Assembly: GCF_000948285.1 (NCBI RefSeq)
Contig: NZ_JYBP01000001.1
Coordinates: 1-64,000, forward strand
Source of the DNA: Geobacillus kaustophilus
Lineage (GTDB): Bacteria > Bacillota > Bacilli > Bacillales > Anoxybacillaceae
DNA length: 64,000 nt
Direction of reading: 5' to 3'
Positions within the stretch are counted from its first letter, which is position 1; every line of letters starts with the position of its first letter. A model generated the notes under the pieces. It made no database searches and was not told the origin of the DNA. It saw only the letters and a program-made list of their open reading frames with translations. Shown one piece after another: positions 17,189-25,515 of the stretch. The position numbers and the translations under genes were made by a program.

Positions 17189-18331
17189 CTACGGATGCAA
17201 CACGCGCCAAGCCATGCGCTGCGGCATGGCCGCTACCACTTCGGCGAGCGCTTCTTGCCCCGTTTTTTCCACGCCGGCAAAATAATCGGACACACGGCGG
17301 AAAAACCGGTTTTTCTCCACGTCATCCATCAACAAGCGAAACATGTGCTGCTCGCCGCTTTCTGGCCCGACCAAATGATAAATGAGACCATTTTGCTGTA
17401 AATATTGCAAATTGATGCGCTCCTGCCCAGGCAAGCAATCGATCGTAAAAATCGGAATGCGCTTATGAAGCAACTCGCTGACCGTCACCCCGCCTGGTTT
17501 CGTAATGACGGCATCCGCCTCTTCATACAGCCGATTCATCTCTTCCGGGTCAGCGATGTATGGAAGCGGCCGGATATGAGACAACCGCCAGCTGGCGATT
17601 TCCTCGTACAGCTGGCGATTGGCGCCGCACAGCACCGAATAGCGGAACAACGTTGACGTGCGGGCCGCCCGCAAAAACGCCAGCATATTGCCGAGCCCTT
17701 GGTTTCCACCGGCGACAAGCACATGAGCAGACTGCCGCTTGCGTCTCGCTTCTGACCGATTCATAAACACATCATGCACTGGGATGCCAGTGACGATGAT
17801 GCGTCCTTTGTCAACCCCGTACTTCGTGATCAGCTCCCATTTCGCCTCTTGATGGGGAACAAAATGATAGTCAATAAACCGTTTCCCCCAGATGCTGTTC
17901 ATAAAAAAGTCGGTGTAGACATTGACAACTGGAACCGTCAGCACCCGTTTTTGCTTCAGCCGCTGCAAAATGCGCGACGGAAACGAATGGGTGCAGACGA
18001 TTAAATCCGGCTGTTCTTCTTCCACCATCTTTTTCATTTTGCTTTCAAAATAAGGCAGCCATGGCTCAAACGAAATGAACTCAAACCGGGGCGGCTCTTG
18101 GTACATCAGCGTTTTGTACACACGGTGGTACGAAGCAGGATGCGAGCGAATCCAGCGCAAGTAGGCCTCTGACACCATTTTTTCCATCAGTTCATTGCAA
18201 TAGCTCAAAAAATCGATCTTTTTGCTTTCGACCGCCGGAAACTGGCGGCGCAAAAAATCCATCAACGTATCGGCTACTTTATGGTGTCCCGTATTCATTT
18301 GAAACAGCGGCAAAAACAATACTTTCATCAT
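17189..18331 (-). CDS. MGDG-synthase-like glycosyltransferase (GT28 family)
   Basis: About 380 residues resembling the UgtP/MGDG-synthase family of processive glycolipid glycosyltransferases. The N-terminal domain opens MMKVLFLPLFQMNTGHHKVA, with the GHH motif typical of these enzymes. The C-terminal half has a donor-binding segment AVITKPGGVTVSELL. Expected activity is sugar transfer from a nucleotide sugar to a membrane lipid, but donor and acceptor cannot be read. I use the ATG 6 nt after AAAGGGTG. It follows dedA and the deacetylase in one direction. Confidence 0.8.
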   Translation of the reverse strand: MMKVLFLPLFQMNTGHHKVADTLMDFLRRQFPAVESKKIDFLSYCNELMEKMVSEAYLRWIRSHPASYHRVYKTLMYQEPPRFEFISFEPWLPYFESKMKKMVEEEQPDLIVCTHSFPSRILQRLKQKRVLTVPVVNVYTDFFMNSIWGKRFIDYHFVPHQEAKWELITKYGVDKGRIIVTGIPVHDVFMNRSEARRKRQSAHVLVAGGNQGLGNMLAFLRAARTSTLFRYSVLCGANRQLYEEIASWRLSHIRPLPYIADPEEMNRLYEEADAVITKPGGVTVSELLHKRIPIFTIDCLPGQERINLQYLQQNGLIYHLVGPESGEQHMFRLLMDDVEKNRFFRRVSDYFAGVEKTGQEALAEVVAAMPQRMAWRVLHP

Positions 18332-18343
18332 CGATCGCACCCT

Positions 18344-18940
18344 TTAGCTTTCGAAAGATTTTTTGCGCCTCCGCTGCCCAACCCATGCCGCAAGCAAAAA
18401 AAGCAAAAACAACGCCAAACCGGCAAGCGGAAAAGAAATCAAGGGGATATGGATGCGCTGGCCGAGCCAAAGCCCAGCCGCGGTCAACGGAACAGCCCAA
18501 CCTGCCGTTCCAAGCGCCGAAAGCAACAAAAACGGCCCGAACGGAAACCGGCTCACTCCCGCCATATACGGACAAATTTGCCGCACCCCGGGAGCATAGC
18601 AGCCGAACAAAATGCCCCATTTCCCATAGCGGCCAAACCAGCGGCGAGCCCGCTCCCAACGTTCAGCCGTAATTCCGACGCACTTGCCGTACTTTTGCAC
18701 AAACGGCGCCCCCCACCACCGACCGGCGCCATATGCCGTCACCATGCCGGCCATCGCCCCGCCCCAGCATGAAGCGAGCGACGGTCCAAGCAGCAGCTGC
18801 TCCTTGGCAACCATCACGCCGACCAAAAAGAGCAAGCTTTCCTCCGGCGCCGGAATGCCCACAATGCCGCAAAATAAAAACAAAAACAGCATTACATAGC
18901 CATATGATTGAACATACGGCAGCCATACGCTTGTATCCAT
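18344..18940 (-). CDS. DedA-family membrane protein
   Basis: The 198-residue polytopic protein carries the DedA (SNARE-associated/VTT) pattern, including an N-terminal hydrophobic segment with GIPAPEESLLFLVG and the conserved arginine motif near PGVRQICPYMAG. Some DedA proteins act as flippases for undecaprenyl phosphate or phosphatidylethanolamine; the substrate here is not evident. The ATG of MDTSVWLP follows GGGGGAG, while the track-extended form has no ribosome site. It is the middle gene of a three-gene envelope operon. Confidence 0.85.
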   Translation of the reverse strand: MDTSVWLPYVQSYGYVMLFLFLFCGIVGIPAPEESLLFLVGVMVAKEQLLLGPSLASCWGGAMAGMVTAYGAGRWWGAPFVQKYGKCVGITAERWERARRWFGRYGKWGILFGCYAPGVRQICPYMAGVSRFPFGPFLLLSALGTAGWAVPLTAAGLWLGQRIHIPLISFPLAGLALFLLFLLAAWVGQRRRKKSFES

Positions 18941-18950
18941 AGCTCCCCCA

Positions 18951-19679
18951 CTACATCGCCGAGATTTGTGTATTAGTTTGCACATTTCTCAGTTCCGTAA
19001 TCGTCACCCAACGCATCTTTTTCGCTGCTTCATCCTTAAACAGCAGCTCGAGCGCTGACAACATTTGCTCTGGCGCGCGTTTGTCAGCACCTAACGCATC
19101 CCCATTGTCATGAAGCACAATCACCGCCCCGCCGCGTATGGCCGAACGCAAGCGGCGGAACAATTCCATTGTACCAATTTTTTCGTTCCAATCGCCAAGA
19201 ATATGCGACCATAACACCGTCATATACCGCTTTTGCACAATTGGCGTCCAAGCGTTAAAATGGCCCCATGGCGGACGGTAATACACCGGGCGTTGACCCG
19301 TCGCCCGCTCAATCGCCTCGGCCGCTCGGCGCACCCCCCAATCCAACCAAAGCGGCGGCAACAGCCAATTGCTGATGTGGCGGTAATTATGAATCCCGAT
19401 TTCATGGCCTTCTTCCGCCATCCGCCGCACAATATCCGGATAGCGCTCGACTTTGCGCCCGACAACAAAAAACGTCGCCTTCACGCCATATTTCTTTAAT
19501 AAATCAAGCAACTTTGGCGTATAATACGGGTCGGGGCCGTCATCAAACGTCAGCGCCAGACAATCGGATGCTGTTCCTTCCCGAAACAAACGCACCTGCT
19601 TTTTGCGAATGATGATCGTCGGTACAATCCCATAAATGGCAATTCCCACAATGAAACAAACGAACAACCAAGCCCACAT
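18951..19679 (-). CDS. Polysaccharide deacetylase family protein (membrane anchored)
   Basis: The 242-residue protein has an N-terminal membrane anchor (residues 2-24) and a NodB domain. Catalytic/metal residues are visible in TFDDGPD (D46, D47) and in HNYRH (H97, H101), with RPPWGHFN and the C-terminal LHDNG motif. It probably removes acetyl groups from an envelope polysaccharide outside the membrane. The ATG of MWAWLF follows AGAGGTGA. It is first in an operon with dedA and the glycosyltransferase. Confidence 0.88.
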   Translation of the reverse strand: MWAWLFVCFIVGIAIYGIVPTIIIRKKQVRLFREGTASDCLALTFDDGPDPYYTPKLLDLLKKYGVKATFFVVGRKVERYPDIVRRMAEEGHEIGIHNYRHISNWLLPPLWLDWGVRRAAEAIERATGQRPVYYRPPWGHFNAWTPIVQKRYMTVLWSHILGDWNEKIGTMELFRRLRSAIRGGAVIVLHDNGDALGADKRAPEQMLSALELLFKDEAAKKMRWVTITELRNVQTNTQISAM

Positions 19680-20076
19680 GGCATTCACCTCTTGATTGTA
19701 CTTTACCAATATTTCTTCTCTCTGAAAATAGAAAAATGAACTTTCTATATTAAGTTGCAATAAAGAATTTCCGATCTCCATGTCCCGTCTTTATCACCTG
19801 ACAAGCTGACACGGTGACAAGAAGAGCGAACAATGCCATGTAAAACAAAATTGCAACTTATATAATTCGAGATCATCACGATGTAGATGTTTTATCCTAT
19901 ACCAAACAAATGAGAAATCGAAAAGAAAATCATAAAAATTTCATGCAGACCATCCGGTCTCCTCGTTTCCTAGTACGAAAAAGCATCACCGCTCAGTTTC
20001 CTCCCGAAGCTAGGTGGAATCTGCTATAATACATAAACGATACACGAGCAATTAAAAAAAAGACAGGTGATCCGCA
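19680..20076. promoter_or_regulatory. Divergent promoter region, deacetylase operon / murG-like gene
   Basis: About 400 bp without a gene. A perfect TATAAT at 20025-20030 serves the plus-strand murG-like gene, although no good -35 is seen. An 11-bp perfect inverted repeat, TAAGTTGCAAT (19751-19761) and ATTGCAACTTA (19850-19860), is separated by 88 bp and could be an operator pair. AT-rich sequence fills the rest. Confidence 0.45.
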
Positions 20077-21150
20077 TTGCGAAAGAAAATCATCTTAACC
20101 GGCGGCGGCACGGCCGGCCATGTCATGGTCAACGTCGCCCTGATTCCAAAATTGAAAGAGCTTGGGTGGGATATCGTATACATCGGATCTCATCAAGGGA
20201 TTGAACGGGAGATTATCGGCCGCATCGACGGCGTCCCGTACTATTCGGTTTCGACCGGAAAACTGCGTCGCTATTTTGACTGGAAAAACTTTAAAGATCC
20301 GTTTCACGTGTTAAAAGGCGTTTGGCAGGCGTACCGCCTTATCCAAAAAGAAAAACCGGACGTCGTCTTCTCAAAAGGAGGATTCGTCTCCGTTCCCGTC
20401 ATTCTCGGCGCTTGGCTAAACGGCGTGCCGTCGATTATCCATGAATCTGACTTAACCCCGGGGCTTGCGAACAAAATCGCCATGCCGTTTGCGACAAAAA
20501 TCTGCCTCACCTTCCCGGAAACGAGGCAATACGTCAATGCCGATAAAGCCGTCTATGTCGGCGCCGTCGTCCGCGAAGAGTTGAAGGATGGCAACGCCGA
20601 ACAAGGGAGGAAGATGTGCCAGTTCGACGGAAAAAAACCGGTCTTGCTAGCGATGGGCGGCAGCTTAGGCTCGAAAAAAATCAACGACGCCTTGCGCGCC
20701 AACCTATCGACGCTTCTGGCCGAATTTGACATCATCCACATTTGCGGCAAAGGGAACATCGACCCAAGCCTCGCAGGCCAAAAAGGATACAAACAGTTCG
20801 AATACGTCAACGAAGAGCTGCCCCACTTACTCGCCTTGGCCGACATCGTCGTCTCCCGCGCCGGGGCGAACGCCATTTTCGAACTGCTCGCCTTGCGCAA
20901 GCCGATGCTGCTCATTCCGCTGTCCAAAGCGGCGAGCCGCGGCGACCAAATCCTAAACGCCCGCTCGTTTGAAAAAGCAGGCTATGCGGAAGTGCTGATG
21001 GAAGAGGATTTAACGAACGAATCGCTACAAGCCGCCATTCGCCGCCTGTACGACCAAAAAGACCGTTACCGGAAAAACATGGATAAAGCCGGCGCGTGCG
21101 ATCCGCTGCAAACGCTGCTTGCGATCATTCAAGACACCGCCCGCCGGTAA
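20077..21150 (+). CDS. MurG-like UDP-GlcNAc transferase (second-type MurG)
   Basis: A 357-residue GT28 enzyme with the MurG features: N-terminal [15 protein letters not shown] loop, lipid-binding region, [28 protein letters not shown], and the donor motif [14 protein letters not shown]. The expected reaction adds GlcNAc to lipid I to make lipid II. It stands alone rather than in the dcw cluster, so it is probably a MurG paralog, as seen in Bacillaceae, rather than the main enzyme. Start TTG behind AGGTGA. Confidence 0.85.
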   Translation: MRKKIILTGGGTAGHVMVNVALIPKLKELGWDIVYIGSHQGIEREIIGRIDGVPYYSVSTGKLRRYFDWKNFKDPFHVLKGVWQAYRLIQKEKPDVVFSKGGFVSVPVILGAWLNGVPSIIHESDLTPGLANKIAMPFATKICLTFPETRQYVNADKAVYVGAVVREELKDGNAEQGRKMCQFDGKKPVLLAMGGSLGSKKINDALRANLSTLLAEFDIIHICGKGNIDPSLAGQKGYKQFEYVNEELPHLLALADIVVSRAGANAIFELLALRKPMLLIPLSKAASRGDQILNARSFEKAGYAEVLMEEDLTNESLQAAIRRLYDQKDRYRKNMDKAGACDPLQTLLAIIQDTARR

Positions 21151-21154
21151 AAAC

Positions 21155-21211
21155 AGGCGATGCCTGATGCGGCCAACCACGGCCGTTTTTCGGCATCGCC
21201 TCGTTTTTTCC
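21155..21211 (+). terminator. Terminator after the murG-like gene
   Basis: Perfect arms AGGCGATGCC (21155-21164) and GGCATCGCCT (21192-21201) enclose a smaller GGCC-based hairpin and are followed by CGTTTTTTC. Confidence 0.85.
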
Positions 21212-21490
21212 TCACACCGGCTCAAGCCGATCACAATTCATTTGGAATAAATAATAAGACCGCACAGAAATAACGATGTCTTCTCAATAACTTGTCTATG
21301 CGATAGGGCTACACCTAAAGCGATTTTACTGTATTATAACTTATAGTACAGAATAAGAGCAAGAATCTTTTTTTCTTTGCTGACAAAGCAGCGCTTTCAC
21401 CTCCCCCTCTCTCTCGACTCAACATCGATGCCGAGCCTTTGTAACGGCTCTTCATGAACTGGATATACGGGGCTGCATGGAGGAAATCAA
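21212..21490. other. Gene-free stretch before the bacteriocin locus
   Basis: AT-rich DNA with no supported gene. It may hold the promoter for the small plus-strand ORF that begins at 21491. Confidence 0.4.
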
Positions 21491-21562
21491 ATGCGAAAAC
21501 GAAGCAAAGCCCCCACGCGTAAAAGATCCAAGGAGCGAAAGAACTCCGAATCGTCGGCCTAG
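21491..21562 (+). CDS. Possible 23-residue basic peptide gene
   Basis: An ATG with an excellent ribosome site (GGAGG, 7 nt before) opens a 23-codon frame rich in Lys and Arg (MRKRSKAPTRKRSKERK...). I do not recognise it. A second short frame follows at 21580. Very basic short peptides occur in spores, but the call rests on the ribosome site alone. Confidence 0.3.
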   Translation: MRKRSKAPTRKRSKERKNSESSA

Positions 21563-21579
21563 AAGGACGGTGATTTGAA

Positions 21580-21723
21580 TGAAAAAACAAAAGCAGCTCA
21601 AAAACGTCCCTTCTCAAGTTGAGAAATCAACACCATCTCATCTTTCAATTAGCTCAACCGGAACCCCGAAACTGTGGTCAGCCAAAATGGAGGAAACAGC
21701 ATCCCGTTCCGCCTTTGTATGAT
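21580..21723 (+). CDS. Possible 47-residue small ORF
   Basis: ATG behind AAGGACGGTGA opens a 47-codon frame beginning MKKQKQLKNVPSQVEKST. Its 3' part overlaps the convergent small membrane-protein gene at 21638. Not recognised; it could be a chance frame following the 23-residue ORF. Confidence 0.2.
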
Positions 21724-22012
21724 AAACAATGCGGATGAGCGCTTCATCTGCATGATCTCCGCACGGTGCCCCCACCTTCACGCTTACTCCCTTCCCCACG
21801 TTCTCCAAGCGAGCCACGAGATCCCGGTGCTGACTCAATGCGCGTCTCACCTCCGATTGGCTCGGCAGTTTTCCGCATTCGGGACGAGCAAATTCCTGTT
21901 TGCCTGGAAACGGGATGAGCGACAAACCAATCCCCCCTCCCGCTACTAAAAATCCGCCGACCAACACAATGGCAACGCCAATGCCCCACCATCGTTTTTT
22001 CGCCATCTTCAT
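21638..22012 (-). CDS. Small membrane-anchored protein of the bacteriocin locus
   Basis: A 124-residue protein with an N-terminal membrane segment (about residues 7-30, rich in Gly and Val) and an extracytoplasmic domain with two cysteines (C near 43 and 84). The family is not recognised. It follows the ABC ATPase by 16 bp in one operon with the bacteriocin exporter genes, so an immunity or accessory role is an inference. I start at MKMAKKRWW behind AGAAGGGGGG. Confidence 0.7.
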   Translation of the reverse strand: MKMAKKRWWGIGVAIVLVGGFLVAGGGIGLSLIPFPGKQEFARPECGKLPSQSEVRRALSQHRDLVARLENVGKGVSVKVGAPCGDHADEALIRIVYHTKAERDAVSSILADHSFGVPVELIER

Positions 22013-22028
22013 TCGTCCCCCCTTCTCC

Positions 22029-22682
22029 TCATCTACCATGTCGCATTCCCTTTAGCGCATGCTCGGCATGGGCAGCGCGCATCATTTTCTCATCGTGGGT
22101 CGCGACAATGACCGTTCTCCCTTGCTTCGCCAATAATTGAAGGAGCTCAATGACGCGATCTCCATTGGCCTCATCAAGAGAAGCCGTCGGCTCATCAGCA
22201 AAAATGACTTGTGCATCTTTATAGAGAGCGCGTGCAATCGCCAAACGCCGTTTTTCTCCTCCACTCAGACGGGCGGCCAATTCTCGTTCTCTTCCATCCA
22301 ACCCCGTTTCCGATAACACTTTGCGCACCCGCTCCTCGTCCCCTACAACTTTAGAGCGAAACAAACTCGAAGTCATCGTGACATTAAACGCGACAGATTC
22401 TTCCTCAATAATTCCGTAATCTTGGAGAATGAATGCCGCATGGTTTTTCCAAAACAGACGACGTTGCTTAGCTCCCCAACTGGTTGTATCAACACCATCA
22501 ATCAATACACGCCCGCTTGTCGGCCGCAAAAGCAATGCAAGCACATGGAGAAGCGTCGTTTTGCCCGCTCCGCTTGGACCGACAAGCGCCGTCAAGGCTC
22601 CAGGAGAGCATATGACACTTTCATTTTCCATAATCGTTCGCTCATTGATGGTCATCGTCACTTGATTGGCTTCAATCCTCAT
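22029..22682 (-). CDS. ABC transporter ATP-binding protein of the bacteriocin locus
   Basis: A 217-residue ATPase with Walker A GPSGAGKTT, Q-loop LQDYG, signature LSGGEKRRLAIARAL, Walker B VIFADEPTASLD and the H-loop ATHD. It belongs to the MacB/LolD-like subgroup found beside DUF1430-type integral membrane proteins in lactococcin-972 loci. The start is ATG MRIEANQV behind AAGGAGGAG, 25 bp after the permease stop. Probable role: self-protection or export together with the 660-residue permease. Confidence 0.9.
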   Translation of the reverse strand: MRIEANQVTMTINERTIMENESVICSPGALTALVGPSGAGKTTLLHVLALLLRPTSGRVLIDGVDTTSWGAKQRRLFWKNHAAFILQDYGIIEEESVAFNVTMTSSLFRSKVVGDEERVRKVLSETGLDGRERELAARLSGGEKRRLAIARALYKDAQVIFADEPTASLDEANGDRVIELLQLLAKQGRTVIVATHDEKMMRAAHAEHALKGMRHGR

Positions 22683-22707
22683 TGCAGTCGACTCCTCCTT
22701 TTTCTTT

Positions 22708-24690
22708 CTACAACTGGCGCAGGGAATTTTTCGCAAACACCCAAGCTGCCGCACCAATATGTACGAACGGCAAAGCAAGCAGCACAAGCGCCCCCGTTAG
22801 ACCGACCGGCAACCAGCCGTTTGCTCCTTGAAATAGCATAATCAGCATCACCACGATCCCCCCTAACACCCACTCTTTCACGATTCGCCCGCGCGACACC
22901 GCCCACCAAGATGCCCCAGCAAGACGAAGCGGGAAATCGCGCTTTGCCTTTAACACGGCCATAATAAACGCGCTAATGGTCGCGGCAATGGCCAAGGCTG
23001 CCAAAAGAGCAACGATCGATCCAGCTCTAAGCCACACAAAATAGGCATAAAGCTGCGCGCGCAAAATTCCTTCCTCCGCCATATAGTTGACGCGGATCCG
23101 GTTCTGAAGGCCGCGTTCAGATACGAGTTTCTGTGTTTCCTCTAATCCGACAAAACTCAACTCCGACGAGGAAGCAACAGAGATCAAAAAATTGTCGTTG
23201 AACAATGCATGGACATGAGGTGCAAACAACAATAACACGTCCTTCGGCTGGGCAAACTCAAGTTGCCCGCCAAAGCGGACAAATGGAAAAAGGGACGATC
23301 CGGTCAAACGATACATCTTGACCTCATGCCATATGTTTCTTGCCTGCTGCTGCTTTCTTACATATAATGGAATTGAGGATTCCAGAAATTTTTTCGCATC
23401 CTTTGGAATCTGCTCCAGCGCAAGAGGAACCAAAGACAGTCCTTTGTTCTTCTTGCGAACGATATCCAGCCATCGCTCATTCACCATAATAACGTAACGG
23501 TACGGCGCAATGGTCATACCATCGATGGCGAAATCGTCTTCCGTCCACGCTTTCGATAACACCACGCGATTGGCGGTCTCCGCTTGTCGAACCATGTCCC
23601 CGACCGATGGTTGCAACGTCTGAAATAACTGCTCGATTTCCGCTCCCCCGGCGCTCCCCGGACGGGACGGGAACACCAACACCACTTGATCAGCCAACGA
23701 CTTCCACATGACTTGTTCCTGTGCCGTTTTTCTTGCATTTGTATAAGCTGAAACCGCCGGTGAGACAGTGGAAAGGACGAAAGCAAATACAGCTAGTTTC
23801 AACGCGGCCGAACTTTTGGCCAAACGCTTGACAGCGGGCTCGCGCATCGCTAACATCTCTGGATTCGGCCATGAGGCAATAGAAAATATCAACGCGCAAA
23901 CCAGTGTCGAGAAGATCACCATCGCCTCAGCCAAAAGCAATACTTTACTATAGTAAGGCACGAATCCCCATCCATAGACAAAACCGACATAAAGAGCTGC
24001 CAAGACGTCCAATATGGCGGCGGCGAGAACCATAGCCAGTAAAAAGTGACTGAAATCCTCACACTGGATGCGCCACGTCGGAACTCCCGCCAACACACGC
24101 AACGCACGCCCTTTCGCCTTGACAGCCAGCCAATACAAGGCTAACGACACCATCAACATCGAAACGGCCAATAGCGCTACACCGAAATCGCTTTGCATGA
24201 TCAAAAATTCGAGAATGGTCAACAGTGTTTCTTCGCTCCATTTCTGATCGACTCGATGTGACGTCAGCCAATGTTTCAACTCGTCTATATGATCGGTTTT
24301 CCCTGTCACCAAATAATCGCCATTGGCAAACGAATGGGCCAACGCGCGGCGATCGCGGATCTCCGCATCCGGCTCATGGCCAAAACGCTCGATTCGCTTC
24401 GGAAATGCCCCTTTCTGTCCCACTTGAACGAAGATCTGCCCTGACTGATCCCCCCGTAAATCGGGCGCGACTTTCATCAATCCCAATTCCCATTGATCGC
24501 TCATCGCACCCAACTGTTGAAACACATCTTCCTGACGCAAATCAGACTGGCTAAAATCCAATGTCACTTTCGCTTTCACACCCAGCTGCTCAGGAAAAAA
24601 TCGGTCATGGATATCCGAAACAACGACCGCCACCAAAGCTAAGAGAAGAAACTGCACAGCGGAAACAGCGATCACGATTTTTTTATGCAT
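22708..24690 (-). CDS. Bacteriocin-associated integral membrane protein (DUF1430-like ABC permease)
   Basis: About 660 residues. One N-terminal transmembrane helix is followed by an extracytoplasmic domain (about 35-165) and a block of four helices (about 170-310). A second large extracytoplasmic region comes next, then three C-terminal helices in an FtsX-like arrangement (AAIAATISAFIMAVLKAKRDF...). This layout fits the integral membrane proteins encoded with lactococcin-972-type bacteriocins. It lies between the precursor gene and its ATPase. The start is either ATG at 24690 (better spaced from AAAGGA) or 24699. Confidence 0.8.
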   Translation of the reverse strand: MHKKIVIAVSAVQFLLLALVAVVVSDIHDRFFPEQLGVKAKVTLDFSQSDLRQEDVFQQLGAMSDQWELGLMKVAPDLRGDQSGQIFVQVGQKGAFPKRIERFGHEPDAEIRDRRALAHSFANGDYLVTGKTDHIDELKHWLTSHRVDQKWSEETLLTILEFLIMQSDFGVALLAVSMLMVSLALYWLAVKAKGRALRVLAGVPTWRIQCEDFSHFLLAMVLAAAILDVLAALYVGFVYGWGFVPYYSKVLLLAEAMVIFSTLVCALIFSIASWPNPEMLAMREPAVKRLAKSSAALKLAVFAFVLSTVSPAVSAYTNARKTAQEQVMWKSLADQVVLVFPSRPGSAGGAEIEQLFQTLQPSVGDMVRQAETANRVVLSKAWTEDDFAIDGMTIAPYRYVIMVNERWLDIVRKKNKGLSLVPLALEQIPKDAKKFLESSIPLYVRKQQQARNIWHEVKMYRLTGSSLFPFVRFGGQLEFAQPKDVLLLFAPHVHALFNDNFLISVASSSELSFVGLEETQKLVSERGLQNRIRVNYMAEEGILRAQLYAYFVWLRAGSIVALLAALAIAATISAFIMAVLKAKRDFPLRLAGASWWAVSRGRIVKEWVLGGIVVMLIMLFQGANGWLPVGLTGALVLLALPFVHIGAAAWVFAKNSLRQL

Positions 24691-24735
24691 GAGCCTCATT
24701 CCTTTCCTAATCCATCATCCGTCGGGAAGAGAAAG

Positions 24736-24759
24736 ACCCCATCCCGCTCGGGAAGGGGT
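24736..24759 (-). terminator. Attenuator-like hairpin between bacteriocin and permease genes
   Basis: Minus-strand ACCCC-T-TCCCG / CGGGA-T-GGGGT pairs into a GC-rich stem followed by CTTTCTCTT. It could trim transcription so that the precursor is made in excess over the transporter, or act as an mRNA 3' stabiliser. Confidence 0.6.
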
Positions 24760-24789
24760 GAAAGAAAAGCTTCCAGTCAAACAGATTCA

Positions 24790-25161
24790 CTATTTGCAAA
24801 TTCTATAATAATAGGCGTCATCGGACCACGGAAAATTAAGAGCCCCTTTCTCAGCAGCAGAGGTCAATCCTGGTGGGGTATCAACACTTCGTAGCATCTC
24901 ACCATTGTATACAACTGTTGAACCGTGGCACGAATTCGGATGATAGTAGTAGGAGCGAACCATAGCATTCCAGAAGCCATATGTCCATTTTCCTCCCTCA
25001 ATTGGATATTGGACGGTAGGACCTGGATGCAACCACGCTGCAGCTTGATTTGGGTTTATTAAGCCAAAAGCGATGATGGAAAGCATCAACACACCAGCCA
25101 ATGTCATGACCTTTCGCAAAAGTATATGGACGGTTTTAGGCGAAGCAAGAATCCCAAACAT
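24790..25161 (-). CDS. Lactococcin-972-family bacteriocin precursor
   Basis: The 123-residue secreted protein has a Sec signal peptide (hydrophobic residues 19-36, likely cleavage after NQAAA at 42). The mature part of about 81 residues shows the lactococcin-972 pattern: GGKWTYG at 56-62, Ser/Tyr-rich YYYHPNSCHGSTVV, and the C-terminal YYYRICK. Family members bind lipid II and block septum formation in sensitive cells. Two cysteines (78 and 122) could form a disulfide; the original lactococcin 972 lacks cysteine as I remember it. The start ATG follows AAAGGGGGA. The downstream exporter/immunity genes agree with this call. Confidence 0.85.
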   Translation of the reverse strand: MFGILASPKTVHILLRKVMTLAGVLMLSIIAFGLINPNQAAAWLHPGPTVQYPIEGGKWTYGFWNAMVRSYYYHPNSCHGSTVVYNGEMLRSVDTPPGLTSAAEKGALNFPWSDDAYYYRICK

Positions 25162-25282
25162 AAGTAATCCCCCTTTTATACTTCATGCTTTGATCCAACA
25201 CAAAGCGCCAATGATTGATGATATACGAATAGCCGGCCGGCTTCACATTTTACTTTAGCAAAATTACTCCCCGAAAACATCC

Positions 25283-25314
25283 GTATTTTCCACAAATTTC
25301 ATTGCGGAAAATAC
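25283..25314. promoter_or_regulatory. Inverted repeat, candidate operator of the bacteriocin gene
   Basis: Arms GTATTTTCC and GGAAAATAC are perfectly complementary, with 14 bp between them. The site lies about 120 bp upstream of the bacteriocin start and about 200 bp upstream of the regulator start. Confidence 0.5.
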
Positions 25315-25493
25315 CTATTTTTTGAAATTTAGTTTACTGAGATGGATATATATTGTAAAATTTTAATGGATTAGGCTGAGAGAGACGGCCTCATTGGACA
25401 AAACGGCACATCGTTCATCCCCCTGTAAAACTCCATCATTTTCCACAGCAACTCGTGTTTCAGCCAAATAAACAGCCACTCACAATGTTTTAC

Positions 25494-25503
25494 GGGGGGG
25501 GGG
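25494..25503 (+). repeat. G10 homopolymer tract upstream of the regulator
   Basis: Ten consecutive G lie immediately before AGGGAAG and the GTG start at 25516. Such tracts are prone to slippage and here would change the spacing between promoter and ribosome site, or the ribosome site itself. Confidence 0.85.
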
Positions 25504-25515
25504 AGGGAAGAAATT

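Larger units (their letters stand above)
25162..25515. promoter_or_regulatory. Divergent control region, bacteriocin / response regulator
   Basis: A 354-bp AT-rich region without genes. It contains a perfect 9-bp inverted repeat GTATTTTCC (25283-25291) / GGAAAATAC (25306-25314) and a possible minus-strand -10 (TAAAAT near 25250). A run of ten G (25494-25503) runs directly into the ribosome site of the regulator gene. Binding of the regulator to the inverted repeat is an inference. Confidence 0.55.
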
